From the NCBI RefSeq assembly GCF_964355755.1, contig NC_092675.1, positions 27,800,912 to 27,864,911 on the forward strand: a stretch of DNA of 64,000 bases, read 5' to 3'. Origin of the DNA: Antedon mediterranea. Taxonomy: Eukaryota > Echinodermata > Crinoidea > Comatulida > Antedonidae. The notes beneath the pieces are model-generated. The model saw nothing but the letters and a program-made list of their open reading frames with translations, made no database searches and was not told the DNA's origin. The translations under genes and the position numbers were made by a program. This document shows positions 43,801-58,800 of the stretch, piece by piece (position 1 is the stretch's first letter; every line of letters starts with the position of its first letter).

Positions 43801-46800
43801 AAATGAAGGAAAATGTATTCTTATTCTTAAAATCATTTAATATTGCTACAAGCTTAGTAAATTGAAATAGCGTTTGTTTTGAATTACTTACTGTAATTAT
43901 GTTCATTTTATTATTTAAAGCCATGGATTAATTTTAATTAATTATTTAAAAATAAGGTTACATTTTTTAACTGCAAAAAAAGAGATTTAACACAGAGAAT
44001 TTAACAGTTATTCAACAGTTATTTGATCATTTTTCCAGAATTTGTTAGCTGAAGTAAATGTTAAAGTAATCAATTTAACTGACCTTTTAATTATCAATTT
44101 AACTTTTGAATTGTCATTTGTAATAAGGGTTTAGTTGTGAAGGATGTTTAAAGAAGATACTGGTACTCTGTGTTTATTAAATATTATTCTTTCGATTAAT
44201 TGCTGTGTCATATTTTGACACTTCTTCTCAAATCCTTCTAATTGGCCTCGTTTACCTTCTGGAAATATTGTACTTTGTTTTTATACCCCTTTAAAAAAAT
44301 TTAATGACATTTTTTAATGATTTCATAAACACGAACTTGTATATGATGAACTCGTTTGTGAACTTGCAATCATTTCATGAACAAAAACTTGTCATTAATT
44401 AATTAGGTAATCTAGGTTTGTAAATAATCCATTGAGTTTAAAATCTTAAAAATACTAATTAACTGTATGAGGAAAATTGAAAAAAAAAACATTGACATTA
44501 AAAGTACAAATTTGTATTAGGTATTGTATAGGAATTAGTATGTAAACAACAGAACTTAATTTCCAGTTTATCACAATCACTAGGCATTTTGAACAATTGC
44601 ATTGCAATATTCAGAATTTAGAGCTAGTATGAGGGGACTGGTAATTATCCAGCTCACAATTTTTATTTTTCGTACATAAGTTGACTGACTGTGAAAAATA
44701 GCCGAACTACACTACTTCATAAATAACTTAACCAAACCCTATAAAATAATCTCTATCTCTCTCTCACTAAAATTATAAAGTAAAAGAAGTTTGCTAATGG
44801 GATTAGAACCCTATACATCGACAAGTCCATAGTGTAATCCATTCGACTACACAGGCAGCTCGACTGAAAGAAAGCGTATGTGAATTGTAGTTGGGTCAAT
44901 TATTACTGTACATTACACATCTTATGGATATGACTAATAATCATGTTTATTTTGTGATATTTCATGAGGGGTCCCCAACTTATGTACGAGAAGAAATATC
45001 ATGTCCAGCTCCTCCCACCCTATCTCAGATACACCTATTGTATCATATGGTATATCTACTACAGTAGTAAATACAGACAGTACACAAATAACGAAAATAA
45101 TAGTGAAACAATCACATCTGCAAACTTTTTGTTGTACATATTTCTCCATCTTTCTAGTCTGTCTAATGTACAGTAGTACTGTAAGCTTGGGTGGTTCTCA
45201 TTTAAACCATTTTAATGTTCTTCACATCTAAACAATATGGCAAATAGGCTGGTGAGTCATCATACGTTGGGAACACAAACATAATCAGCTGGTAGGCCGT
45301 TGTAGCTGCCAGCCTATTGTTAATCCCAATAATCATTGATTTTTAGTTATCATTACGCAGGTCTGATCTATCAAAGAAGTTGATACGCTTTGAATGATCA
45401 TACGCTTTGAACAGAAGCCGTAGTTTTTGCCGCTTTTCCTTTGTCACCGTGTTTGCATCCAATATTTAGTATTTAGATTTTGGTATCACGTGTTGAAAGC
45501 ATAAATATTTAATTGTTTATAAATGATATTTTGTTATGATATTAATATTCTGTACATAGTTCACGCTGTTTGAATTGTTATATGAAAAGGATATTATTAC
45601 ACATTATTATTCATGAACCTTATTTTAATAATTTAAGTGATTTTATAACAATTACCTACCAACCTACACTTGTCACATGATATAATTAGTAGGAATGAAT
45701 ACGAATGGTATGGAAAATATTACCAGTACTTGAAACCTACGCAAATTCATTTTTATTGCAACGATTATGAATAAATTATAAATTTCATTGACATGTTTTT
45801 TGATTAGATTACAGAGTGATGTACGAGAAATGTTTGGATTATCTTTGTTGCATTTCATTGAAATCAACAATTGAGAGTGAAATCAAATTTCAAAACTGTT
45901 TTAATTTTAATGTTAATTTTGGTATTAAAATAGTGACATGCTCTTTGTCTTATAAAGAACCAATTAATAGTACATTGAATTACTACAGTACTACTACATG
46001 AGTTACAAAAGATTTTATCTATCTGAGAATTACATTACAGTATATTTGAACAGTATCTACACAGCGTTTGTTGAAAGGAACATAAATAATGTAAACAAAA
46101 TTGACTGAAGAGACACATCTACAGTAAATACGACTACTGTATCTCCTGGTACTGTAATTCACATACGGTATAACAAAATACTACTCATCACTGACTGCAG
46201 GGGTGGATCCAGGATATTGAAATCAGGCCTAAAATATGTATGTAAATTTGTAGAGGAGCTGTAGCTTTTGGTTGTTAACATGCTTGCCTTCCAATCACAA
46301 GGTCTGGGATTCAATTCTGTCCTAGTGTAGTGCCAGAGTTGAAACTTCACTCCCTAAGCCTCAAATGAGACTCACTGTTGTTTATTATAAGCATGATTAT
46401 TTATTATAAAATAGTTTATCCATTCTATTCACTATTGGATGCAAATGTAATTTAAAAAATACTGTAGTCTGTACGTGATGAACTTAACCTATCTTCTGTG
46501 TTGTAATAATCTTTGGATCGCCTATGTGATTGACATTGATCTATCATAAATTGCTTAATCTCTCCAAGTACCAGTTGACCACACTCTCATACTTTTTGTT
46601 GCATAAATGTTAATAAGTTGACTATCATGACATGCCAAATCTACCTAAGTACCAGTTGACCACACTCCTCACTTAATAATTATAAAACAAGATTTTTCAT
46701 ATTTGAAAACATGAATTGAGTTATGCAAATATCTCATATTATTTACACTTAACATCTCCTTCACATTTCTTCCCTTTGTGCTCACAACAAGCAATTGCTA

Positions 46801-49800
46801 ATTCATCAGTTTTTACATTGTTCAAACTTGATCTAGATCCAAACCATTGATAACTGAACGTTTAAAAATAATATATAAATATGCAAGGTCAATTATTATA
46901 TCCTGTAATTAAGCTATTCTGTTCAACGTTTCGATTCTTGCTAAAAATAGATTGATATTTTAGTGTTAACTTATGATATTTAAAAAAAATAGTAAATATA
47001 AACATTCGGTATCATGTATTGTTAACTACCTATAGTTATTAGATAACATTATTTAAAGCTCTGTTTAGACTATCAAACTAGTTTGACAAGAAAAGTGTGG
47101 CGTGCCCAAATATGGTAGTGATATATCCAAATATGGTAGTAATATGGCATCAACATATCCATACTGTATATGGGCACATCACATTTTTGTTCACATAAAG
47201 TTTGATACTGATAGTGTAGATAGGCCTAAAAGTAATTGAAAAAGTATATGGGCAATACAGTGAATTGCATTAACAACATCCTGTTAAGTGGGTTGAATGA
47301 CCCAATTCTCTTATAATATTACATCATTGATTGACGGTTTATCAAATGAAACTTAGCCGTCTTAATTGATGATATTGCTCATTACGACATGGAGAATTAT
47401 TTCTATGATTACAACAAAGATAGAAGTACTGTACTTACTGTATACTACTACTATATGTACTAATCCCCATAAGGCCCTGTTTCTGCTGCCAAAAATATAC
47501 CGTATATATACGGTATATTTTATATACGGTATATTTTTTGGCAGCAGAAATGGGTCTCATAAAAAATATACCGTATATATTTGCGGTATATATACTGCAT
47601 AAATATCCCCATCGTTTGTGGATATTATACGGTATATTCCAAAATATACCGTATATTTCGTTCCCCGTTTCTGCTGCACTCAAAATATACCGTAAATGTG
47701 ACCCGACTCATGACACGAGGTCAAAAACTAACAGAGCGCGACGCGTTTGTTTTGGTTTTTCTGCTGCATTGAAAGTTGAAACACACGTGTAAAAGCAAGC
47801 AACAGATCAAAATGTCACTGTGGACCGAACAAATCACTATTTTTGCAATTCAATTGTGGGGGGAAGCGAAGGTTGGGGGGAGACTGCATGGCAACAGAAG
47901 AGATACCGAGATTTTAATTACAATAAATCGAATGTTCTTACACGACAACAACGTGATGTAAAATCATGGTAAAATACTGTATAATAGAAAATGGAAATTA
48001 AAACGGCAATATAGGATAATATAGCATAATATAAACTCAATTTGAATAATTAACAGAGTTTATTTATAGTGACATTTCTAGATTGTGCTTGTATGTGCGG
48101 TGTAAATTCGTTGCCACTTCTGCTCATTAGATTTAAAATAGAAAGCAATGCTACGACGTTTTGAGAAACCATCATTGTTTTGTTTTTGTCAGCATGTACC
48201 GATAGGTAAAAACCTCACTACACGAGGTCAATCCATACTTCCGTCTCACGAAATGCATTTTTACAACCCACCCACGAAGTATGTGCAGCGGAAACGGTGC
48301 ACGAATTTCATATACGGTATATTTTGGGTTGGCAGCAGAAACGGGCCCTAAGAAACACACTAGATTTTCTTAGAACCTGTTGCATTGTACTGTATATATA
48401 TATTGTACCTATTAAATTATCAATTATATTTTGAATTTTATGTTAAAGAAATGAGGAATTAATAGTTTTAAACATTTTAATCGGACTATTTTTATTTCGC
48501 CATGATGTACTAAAATAGTAATCTTAATTTTAGTATTGCTTCATGATCTTACCTCTTATGTGCTTCATTCAGATTTAAGGGATGGTTTAATGAAAAACCA
48601 AGATCATTCAAGATAAAATTAGCTGGTAAATGAGAGCCATGTAGTTATAAATGAAGAAAATGTGTTTCAAAACAATACTCAACTGTGTTTGTTGTTTTTA
48701 CTCATTTTGCATCAAGGGATTCATTGTGAATTAGTAGAAAACCATTTATAACCACTTCCATATTATTACTGGCTTTACTCTATTTTAAACAATACAGTAG
48801 TTTCTTCTGGTTTATCCAGGCAATATTTTAAATTAAGAAGCTACTGTAACCCTGTATTGTAATCAATATGTTTTTAGGTCTATACAACGTACTGATATTA
48901 TAGTATTATTATTCTTGCCTGTTGTAAAATGCTGGATTGTGCATTTCAAGTAATCCGGTACTTCTGTAACACATTACTGATATTTAAACAGCAATCAGTG
49001 ATATTAAAAATTGCTTAATACTAATAGTAATACAGAGAATAGGTTGCTGTATCATTATCAATTATGAAAAGACTTTAATTATGAATTCATGAAAAAAAAA
49101 ATGTGTGATGTCCACTCCAATGCTTTATTTCAAGGTATCTTCAGGTCCAAATACTTTCAGATGTACCAAAAATAGGCCAATCTAACTTTAACGATTCCAT
49201 GATCTGGTCAATCTAAATTTGGTGGGAATCATTCATATACTGATTACTCTAGTTGGAATAGAATTCCAGAGATTTAGAAATAGAATAGATTGTAATCCTG
49301 GTCATTTTAATATTATACAGTAGGAATGAATCTAAGGTGTTATCTGGAATTTTAATACTTTAAAATTGTTGATTGATAGCAAACATACACATTATAAGAA
49401 TTTGGGACAAAGTAGAAAAAAAAAAATGTGTTATTTGATTAAAAATCTTTATTATTTTTGTCCATATTACTATAGATTAGAGTACAGATTGGTAAAGTAA
49501 AAGTATAAACAAGCAGACATTTCTACCAATATTTAATAGCTACAATTAATACATTTCTAGGTTGTAATAACTCTATAGAGGGCACACTTCACAACAAAAT
49601 GAAAATTGCAATGAAAAAGTACTATACACACAGATCACACACTTGGAGGTTTCATTGAAAAACTACTGCACAATGTAAATTATTTCCAGTTCAATCTGCT
49701 TTATGAATTAAAAATCATTAAAATTGTAATTTTATTTATTTTTTTCTATTATTAATCTCCTAATTCTTAGATTACAGATTTAAGATAATAACTGTACTTT

Positions 49801-52800
49801 CATACTAATTAGTAGGGCTTACCTACAGTAATTAACTTTTTATTTGGAAATTATGAATGTTTTAGACTGAATACATGCATGAAATTGAGGTATTATAACC
49901 TCTTTGAGTATGTAAATACCCATAATGTAGCAGATGATAATCTTATTAGCCCAATTATTCACAGAATGAGTATGTGTACGCCATGCTGGCTATTAAGTTT
50001 TGGTTTGGTAATGCCTTACAGCCAATTATAAGTCTAAAATAACATATGTTGTGCAGTCTATTGGTTTTCATATTTTACAATCATTATTATTTAGCACATA
50101 AAATCTGATTGTATGTACAGTATACATAGTTGACACATTCACAAATTAAATAATCTTAATTTAAAACCTTTCACACTTTTACATTTCAAAGTTCAACATA
50201 CAGAATAAATAATTAATACAAATAAAACCAATAGTTGGGCGTGGTCACGGTCTACTGTAGTGCCTTGTATCGGAAAAAGAAGTAGTATTTATGCAAAATG
50301 GATAAAATGGTTTTGTATTTACTATTTATTGACAAATCTATAACTTTCGACCTTAAATGTATTACGTCTTCCAGCAATGGTTATGGTATGTATATTATTA
50401 ATAATAAAAACAAAAATAATGAAGTGGTTTAATAAATGAATTTTATTTTCTTGGATAGTGGTAATGGTATAAAATATTATGGTAGGCCCTCTTTCATGGA
50501 AGGCATTCATACCAAGATCAGAACACAGAGAGACATTGCCAAACTCAGTGTCACTGTCTCAATGTTTTTTAATATACAGAGTCTCGAGAAGTTTTTATTT
50601 TTGTGATACAATACAGTAATTTTAACTGCTCACGGCATTGTATATAATCCAAATAACTAGTGATGTCTTGTCTGTATGCGTGTATACAGTATGTGGTCAA
50701 AGTAAAAAGGTAAAGGTAATAGAATGTTTTTAAAGAAAGAAGCAAATCAATTTGCCCCAAACCAATTTCGTTCAGTCTACCAGGGTGCATGGTAAGCACT
50801 TTTTAAATCTTTAATTGCACTTTGCCGCTATCTAGGTAATATTGACAGTAACTAAGCATTTTTATGATAGTAGAGGGGCAATCAATTTTAATGTTGACAG
50901 TCAGCCTTTGAATTGTCAAAAGTACACTAGATTTGCTGGGTCTTTAATCTTCCTCCTTAACCCTAGTTTTAATAGTAGATTATGGAAAAAGACAAAAGGT
51001 GTCCGATCACATTGTACCAGACACTTAGCTTTTAGAATCATTTGCCAAATGCTAAAATAAAATGTTCTTAAGTCTGGTGCAATGTTTAAGAAATGCACCA
51101 TTTCTGAAATTCATACCCATACCCAGTATTCCGAAGTAATACTAAAAGTGCACACTGTTTATGATTGGTTGGCTAACAAAAGCAATAGATGAAATGAAAT
51201 TATACGGTTAAAACTTTTTAGAATGTTTGAACGTTATAGAAAAATCTTGTATTTCATCAATTACAAGAAGTATACAGTAAAACAATTGCAACTTTCACTT
51301 GTATTATTTAGTAATAGAAATCAATAGAATTACTCATCTTCTGTGGCCTTCGATGTTTTAACTGTCTATAGTTTGCGGTCTATAGGTTTTTATTTTAAAT
51401 TTGAAGGTGCATTAAACTTACCTTTATTTGGCCTAAACATTGTAATATTTAATAAATATTATTGTTTTTCTTATTGTTAATAAGGAGAGAGTGAAACTGA
51501 AATAATACATTTTGAAACCCTAGAAAATATAGGATTTTCTTTTTGTTTTTCAATTCATAAATTTATATGATTTATTCAAATTGCTATTTGTTTCCTTATT
51601 TTGTGTTATAGAATTCCTAGAAAGAAAAAGAAAGAATGAATGTAACTTGTTATAATCAGTGCATAATTTATCACCACACATGACCACCAAATTAAAGGTG
51701 ATGATAAGTTACTTCCTTGCCCTCTGACACATACATTTGTGGTCACAAAGAATTTATGAGTAGGCCTCAAAATGATTGTGGTTGTTTATTCAATGAGTTC
51801 CAACTGAGTACAGTACAGGCAAAAAACCTGCTATTCAACTGCATATATTGTTCATAAAATACCTTTTTTTTTTCATTCTTGATTATTATGCTAATTGGAA
51901 ATAGTCTAGGTTTCATTATGCTAATCTAGTGCCTCGTAATTGTCATATTGTTATGATTTGTTAGTTTAAAATCTGCAGTTATAATTCTGCATTAATCAGG
52001 CGTTCAACAAAGTTTAACTAATAGCATGTTTTGATTGGCTGACCGGCTTTTGCCTCAAGAATTTCTAAGCGTGCCTTGTACAGATGCACTTTGACAATAG
52101 CACAGTAGACTTAAGGTAAGCAAGACAATAGTAAAGAGTGAAAAGGAATTCAACAAGGATTTACAGATAAGCAGTTTATTTTCCAAGTGAGTTACAGCCA
52201 CAATAGCAACTTCTTTATACTCTTGTTATTTATGGGACGAAATTAAATGTGGGGCATGCATGGTTGAGTGGTTATGATTGGATTCCATTACATGTGAGGA
52301 GTTGAATGCTTTTCCAAGCAGGTGGGATAACCTAACCCTTTTAGTAATTCACTTTTGGCTTTAGCCTGAATGGGCATGTATGGAACAACTGGTGGCTACA
52401 GTATAAAATCTGTATCAATACTCAATCACCTGTCTTTTCCCAACACCAGTCATCATTTATTGGATATATCTTCTTGTTTTTGTTGAATTTCTATATTCAA
52501 ACTGGATTTACTACTTGGTTTTGTTTAAAAGGAAATAGTTTTTATTGTCGTTACCTGTTTGCATTCCTTTCAATTCAAGAAGTTTTTATCAAAACTAAAG
52601 GGTGTTGTCTTGCTCACCAGGATTTCAAATCTCCATTGTATCTTTGGATCATTACGTGACAACTATCAAGTTTGAATAAATATAAATTATTTCACCTTAA
52701 CTTGGAAATAACGCTGACGAAATCAATCTAATAAACTACTACAAGTTTGGATACTATTGTGAGTTTCTATCTAAAAGGTTAAACAGTTTTCCTGAGAGAG

Positions 52801-55800
52801 AGTAAGTAACATTTGGTATTGCATTTTCTTTGTAATGTTATGGTTTCAGTATTATAAAAATACGATATTTATATAGCGCTATTTCGTAAAGATCATCCCG
52901 TTTTTATAGTGTTATTTCCTAAAGATTATAATAAAGGAACAGGGATGATTTTTTATTTCGTGGCAGGATTATTGTTCCAGAAATACTTGTTATCTTATTG
53001 TTCATTATTATTAGATGATTGCTTTAAAAAAAGAGAGAGAGATTTGTTATATTAAAACTTAGTTGTGAACTATCAAACAAAGAAAAGAAAATGAAAAAGT
53101 AATGAAAGTGAAAACAAACAATTATATACTAGGAAACAAACAAAAATAATGTTTATCTGATAATAATTATGTTTTATGATTGTTTTATTATAGTTGTACT
53201 GTAGTATTTCATTTTCTTAAATTGTTCTAAAACGCATTATACACTAGCATGATGCAAAGTTTGATAAAAACAATTAAGAAACAACAACAGTATATCAAAG
53301 TGTAATGTATTTTATTTAAAAAATAAATATAAGCACAACTTATTTCTTCATGGTGTTTTTAGCATGTACTTTTCATACTTTCCATAATCCATACAAGATA
53401 ACAAAGTCAAGTTAATAGATTACTCTCACTTATACAAATCTTAGTATGAGTGAAACAATCAAAAGTCAAGTTTTAACTAAATAATGAGAAACCATTTTGC
53501 GATAATCACACCAGCTGGTTTACAGAATTTGAAGTGGTGATTATTTCTTTGCAAAATCAAAATTGATGAGAACTATTTTAAAGAACAAAGAATATTGTGT
53601 ATTTTCCTATAATTCATTATTAATCATACTTGCTTTTTAAAGTCACAAATTATGTTGTTGCTGTTATACATCAATTTCTAAAGAACAACTGTTATGATGA
53701 AAAGGTCATGTCGTTTGTGTGTGAACAGTGATTGTAAACATTTTCCAGGTCTATTGGTGTATAAAAAGACCAAAATGATGTCAAAGGTTAAAGGTTAATG
53801 TCATAAATAGTATTAGCTTTTTATTAGTATTTTGCTAACCTGTTTGAAATTTAATTTCCTCGTTCATGTCATTCTTATTTTAATTAAAATTGCAATTTTT
53901 TAATGACTGTAAAAATAAATTGATTCTGCTATAAATTGGCATCATCATGCCTTAGTGGTAATTAAATGTTGTATACAATTACAACAAGTGCTGACAGTAA
54001 AACAAACTACCAACAAAATGGAGGCAAACCATATAACTAATTCTATGTTATCTTATAACTGCAATGGTAATGCATTTAGAAATGTTACCCATGCCATACA
54101 CAAGTGCTATTTTTGTGTAAACTTTGCAACGCCATTTTCTGACAGTTTGCAGTTAGTAACTGTAAGTATCAGAATAGTTGAATCTTAAATCATGTTTGGT
54201 GTCAGTACAGTATTTTGAATACATTACACAAATGTTAGGTAGCATAGTATTACTATTAGGATACTTCTTGTGTACCCAACTGGGACAGACACTAAAGTTA
54301 TGTTGACCAAAAATGTTGTCTTGGTACCCAATTTGATATATTGCTTTTTTTTTCTTGGCCAGTACCTAAAACAATCTTCCAAGTTTAAAATGTCCTCCTT
54401 TGCTGAACTAATTCTAATTATTTTTTACCTTAATTACAGTACTTTGTTTATGAATATAAGCAATATAATTAATTATTACATCCAGTTCTTAAATATCCCT
54501 GTTGGAACAATAACGTAACTCGTAAACCTAAATCTGCTCAGAACAAATTACACTTACAGTACCAAGCAGGAAAGTCAAATACAGATTTGTGTTACATGTT
54601 GGTACGATGACTTACTGTAAGTTTTCATCATCTGCTTTTCTTTTGGAAAAACTAACCACGGAAAACCAAAATTGATCTTTAGTACAGTAGGTATTATTGG
54701 GATTCAAGAGGGATGACTTGACCCAGTAAATTATGTGTACTATAATGATTTCATATTGAAAATCAATACATACAATGTTTCGGTTTAACATTTCTTTGTA
54801 ACTTTAACATTTAACTTTAAGAAACCTGTGAAAGGCATTAGTATTGTCGTCATTCTTGTAAATTTGGGTTAGATTTGTAACCTATTTGATAAAAAAAATG
54901 GAATAAAGGAAAGATCACAGAATGTTAAAAATACAATTGGTTGAAATCAATTCAATATTTTTTCGGTTTAACATTTTTATTGTAACTTTAACATTTAAAT
55001 TCCAAGATGAAAGCTGTGAAATGCATTAATATTGTCGTCATTCTTTCAATTCAGTTCTAAAGGAAGGAAAACATTACTTTGTTTTACTTGTGTTAGTACA
55101 ATCAAACATTGGTAAAAAAAATATACATATTGTTGGAAAGCAATTTTATTTCATACAGTGTAGTTAAACAAAATTTGATTTTTATACATTATATTTTCAT
55201 AATCTAGTTTCAGTATGTGAATCATTCCCTATTTTAGCTTAATTTTTTCATGGATAATTTGTATTTTGATCGACAGTAAATTAATGGTTTCCACCCATAA
55301 TAATAGATTACGGTAGAGTGAGTCATTCACGTTAACGCCATTCTATAATTGTACATTTTTACAATATAAAAGTAACTGACATCTAAAATTCTGCTTGCAT
55401 AATTGATTATTGTAGAGTGAAATATTTATTCATAAATTGGATAATTAAATTATGATGATAATTTAGTCATTTTTATTAAAATAAAATTAGTAAATTTACT
55501 TTACTTTGATAATATTTGAATGTTAAACCTTCATAGCTCCGGCTATATCTTGGCTACCTTTTGTATTGATTAATTGTTTGATACAATAAAGAAGAACTAG
55601 AACTAGATAACTAGAACTTACACAGTATTTAACTGACGGAAGAAATAAGTAACAGTAAATCAATTTATATTTACTATATTATGAAATAAATTATTTGAAG
55701 GAAAACATTTTGCTGTAAAGTTTGGTAAAAAATTGATTAATTTGAGATTACTCAAAACATGATCGTAAAACAATCGGAAAAAGTGTCAAGGTTAATAGAA

Positions 55801-58800
55801 AACAATATTCCTTTATCAGAGCTAATTGGAGTAACAAATTTACTTTGTTTGTTAAAATTAAACGAATAAACAATAGAAAGTTTAAAAATACTCAATGTTA
55901 ATACAGTATCTGGTAAAAATATAATTCTAATCTAGAGTAGGCCTACAGGTATATACCGCCCTCTATACTAGTGGGACTGCAAGGATAATAATAATGTTTA
56001 TTAGAAAAATAAGAAATACCTTTAAAAAACCTTTATATCGGTGGTACTTGTGTCAAACGCTGCATCCAAGAAGCATTAACAAAACTTTAAAAACGGCAAT
56101 AAATTAAAAAGTAAATCATAATTAATTAAAAATATAAATTATGTACAGATTAAACTTATAAAAGAACACAACACAAAGATTACTTATGCCATCAAATTAT
56201 GTTTGATATCATCAATCAATCAAAAGTAAAGATGCTCATTTTTTCATTGTTTTACCTAATGATTTACAACATTTGTATATTTAAAAAAAATAAATTTCTA
56301 CTGTGTTTGGTTGTTCAGATTGCTGTTGAGACATTTAAGAGTTATACTGCCCTCAATATATTAACTTTATTTTAATGGAAACATATACATAATGTATGTT
56401 TTATCAGCTGTGGTCTCAGATCAATGAGCTGCCAGTATGTCACATTACATAATTCATTTATTGTTCTGTATATCCCTAATGGATTGTAGTACATAACATT
56501 TTATTAATTTTCATTTCAAGAAAAAACCAACACCAAAAGACATTGTTTACAAGACAAATATGTTTAATTGTTGAATCTAATGTTTCTATTCAGACATCAT
56601 CAAAGTGAGAGGATGCGTCTTCATTTGAAAAAAACTGTAAATGTCAATTTTTAGTAACATAGCGCAAGATTAAAACATACTGTATGAAACAATGGAGGAA
56701 AAAAAACCTCCATGATGAAACACATTTTGAAGAACTAAATTATTACTGTATAATTATTTTATCAAATGTTCAAATATTCAATTTTAATGATTGCTTGATA
56801 CTATTATTTTAATTATCTTGAAATAATAAAGTAGGGCTCCTGCATGTACAACTACCATTGGTAGTACATCATCTATTCCTCTGCCATTTCTTTAAGAAAA
56901 TAATAAAAATAGCAAATATGTTTTAAAATTTGATAGTGGAGGACGATTTTTAGAAATAAACTGGTATAATAAAACTACAAATGAAATATGAAAAAATATT
57001 TGGAATAAAAGTTAAAACATTTCCTTATAAATTGTTTTGAATCGATGGCAACAGTACAACATCTAGTACATTATCTATTACAATTATACAATCTTAATTT
57101 TATGTATAGCAATTTGAATTAAAGCAGAATATAATTTACATATTTTGTTATTGATAAATTATCACAGTTACAAAGCTTACTATAGATCAGATTCTAGTAT
57201 GATTTGAGTCAATGACATTTACTATGCAAGGATGTAAGCTGTGAAATTGCATATTGCTAGCTACTAGTACTACTAGTACTAGTGTCTATTAAAATTGAAC
57301 TATAACAGAGGTTTCAGTAGCCTCAGGTGACAGACTCAAACAATTCGGAAATAGCATATAACAAAGGAGATGGAAAATTTATGCTAATTTATAAGACACA
57401 AAAGAAATACAATTGTTTTTATTTCGGTAATAAAATTCCAAATGTTTTTCTTTGTTTGATGGAAAGGGTATAGAACAACGTAGTTGTATTTATGAATTTG
57501 AGTATAAGAATAAAAAGAGTAAAATTTACTGTAAATAAAACAATAAAAATGGTAAATTTACTGAATGCAATGAAAATTAATTTTTATAATTAAAGCTAAT
57601 AAAAATCGTCAATCTTTAAATGAATTTCAGAGGGAGGGTGGTTTTTAAAAATGAAATTTTGGAGGTTTTTAGTAATTTTTTGGTCATTAAAAAAACAATA
57701 GGTGGCTCGAAAATCGTGTGGTGCTGTAACACTTAACAAAAGGAAAAGAAATTTTAAATGTAGGAAAAAATCTTATGTGGGAAAACTTTCTTGGAAAGTA
57801 CTTCTCAACGCCAAAACCATAAATACAATGATGAATCATGTACTATACAACTTACTTTGTATGTGAATTAATTTTTTTAAGAAAACATGACATCCCACAT
57901 ATGACTTGTGTATGATCGCCAATATCAAACTGCCTGTCAATATATATATGTACTTCCAGGATACACATTGGCCAGTTCTGTCTCCATTAGACAAATACTG
58001 ATTATCATATTGATTTAGTTATTTACTATACCATTACCAATTAGAAAAATTTGTAAACAGGATTTGCTACAGAAGTGACACCACATGATACTAGAGGTTA
58101 AATTGAGGCAATCCTGGTATTTTTACTTGGATACCAGGATGCTGTGATCATTCCTGAAAACCACAAGGAAATACTACTAGTGACAATGAACTTTGTAGTT
58201 TGGTTGTTTACAAAAACTCAGGGGACATACCCAATGCCAACCACATTCATATTAATTTACTCAATGGAAGTTTTACAACCTAGTGAACAGTTGTATTGTT
58301 CAGTACCAAACCCTGTGTATCATCTTTTCTATACTAAGTTAAAGTTAAGACTAGCACTTCTAGTAGTGGTTTACCTGGTTAAACGAACACCATCGAATTA
58401 CTAAACTCAGATGACATCTCTGTGACCTGATTATGACATAGAGATCGACTGTAATCAACTATCACAAATAATTGGTTTTTGGAAAAAAAAAATGGAAACT
58501 TTCTTAGGTTTTAGCTTAAGGGGCTCTTTGTGTACCAAATTTAATCAAAATTCATGGTGTGACGATGTAAACTTTTATTTTTTGTTGTTGATTTATTTAA
58601 GATGGAATAACCCAATAGAGTTAATAAAATATTGTCAGGGTTATAGTGTTCTGATCCAGAAACCCATAGCCAGGATTTTTACAAGTGGTTATAGCTAGCT
58701 AGGCTGTTAGTCTTATTTACAATTACTCTTCCTTCTTCCTTATCCCTTTATTCTAATATTGTGTGTCTTTTGATATACTACTTGGTTCAGAATACAAAAT

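Noticed and set aside
44740-44880. Functional tRNA gene on the minus strand
   Set aside because: A B-box-like motif is present, but arms do not pair as a cloverleaf and the sequence continues into a GA-rich tail, so a SINE is more likely.
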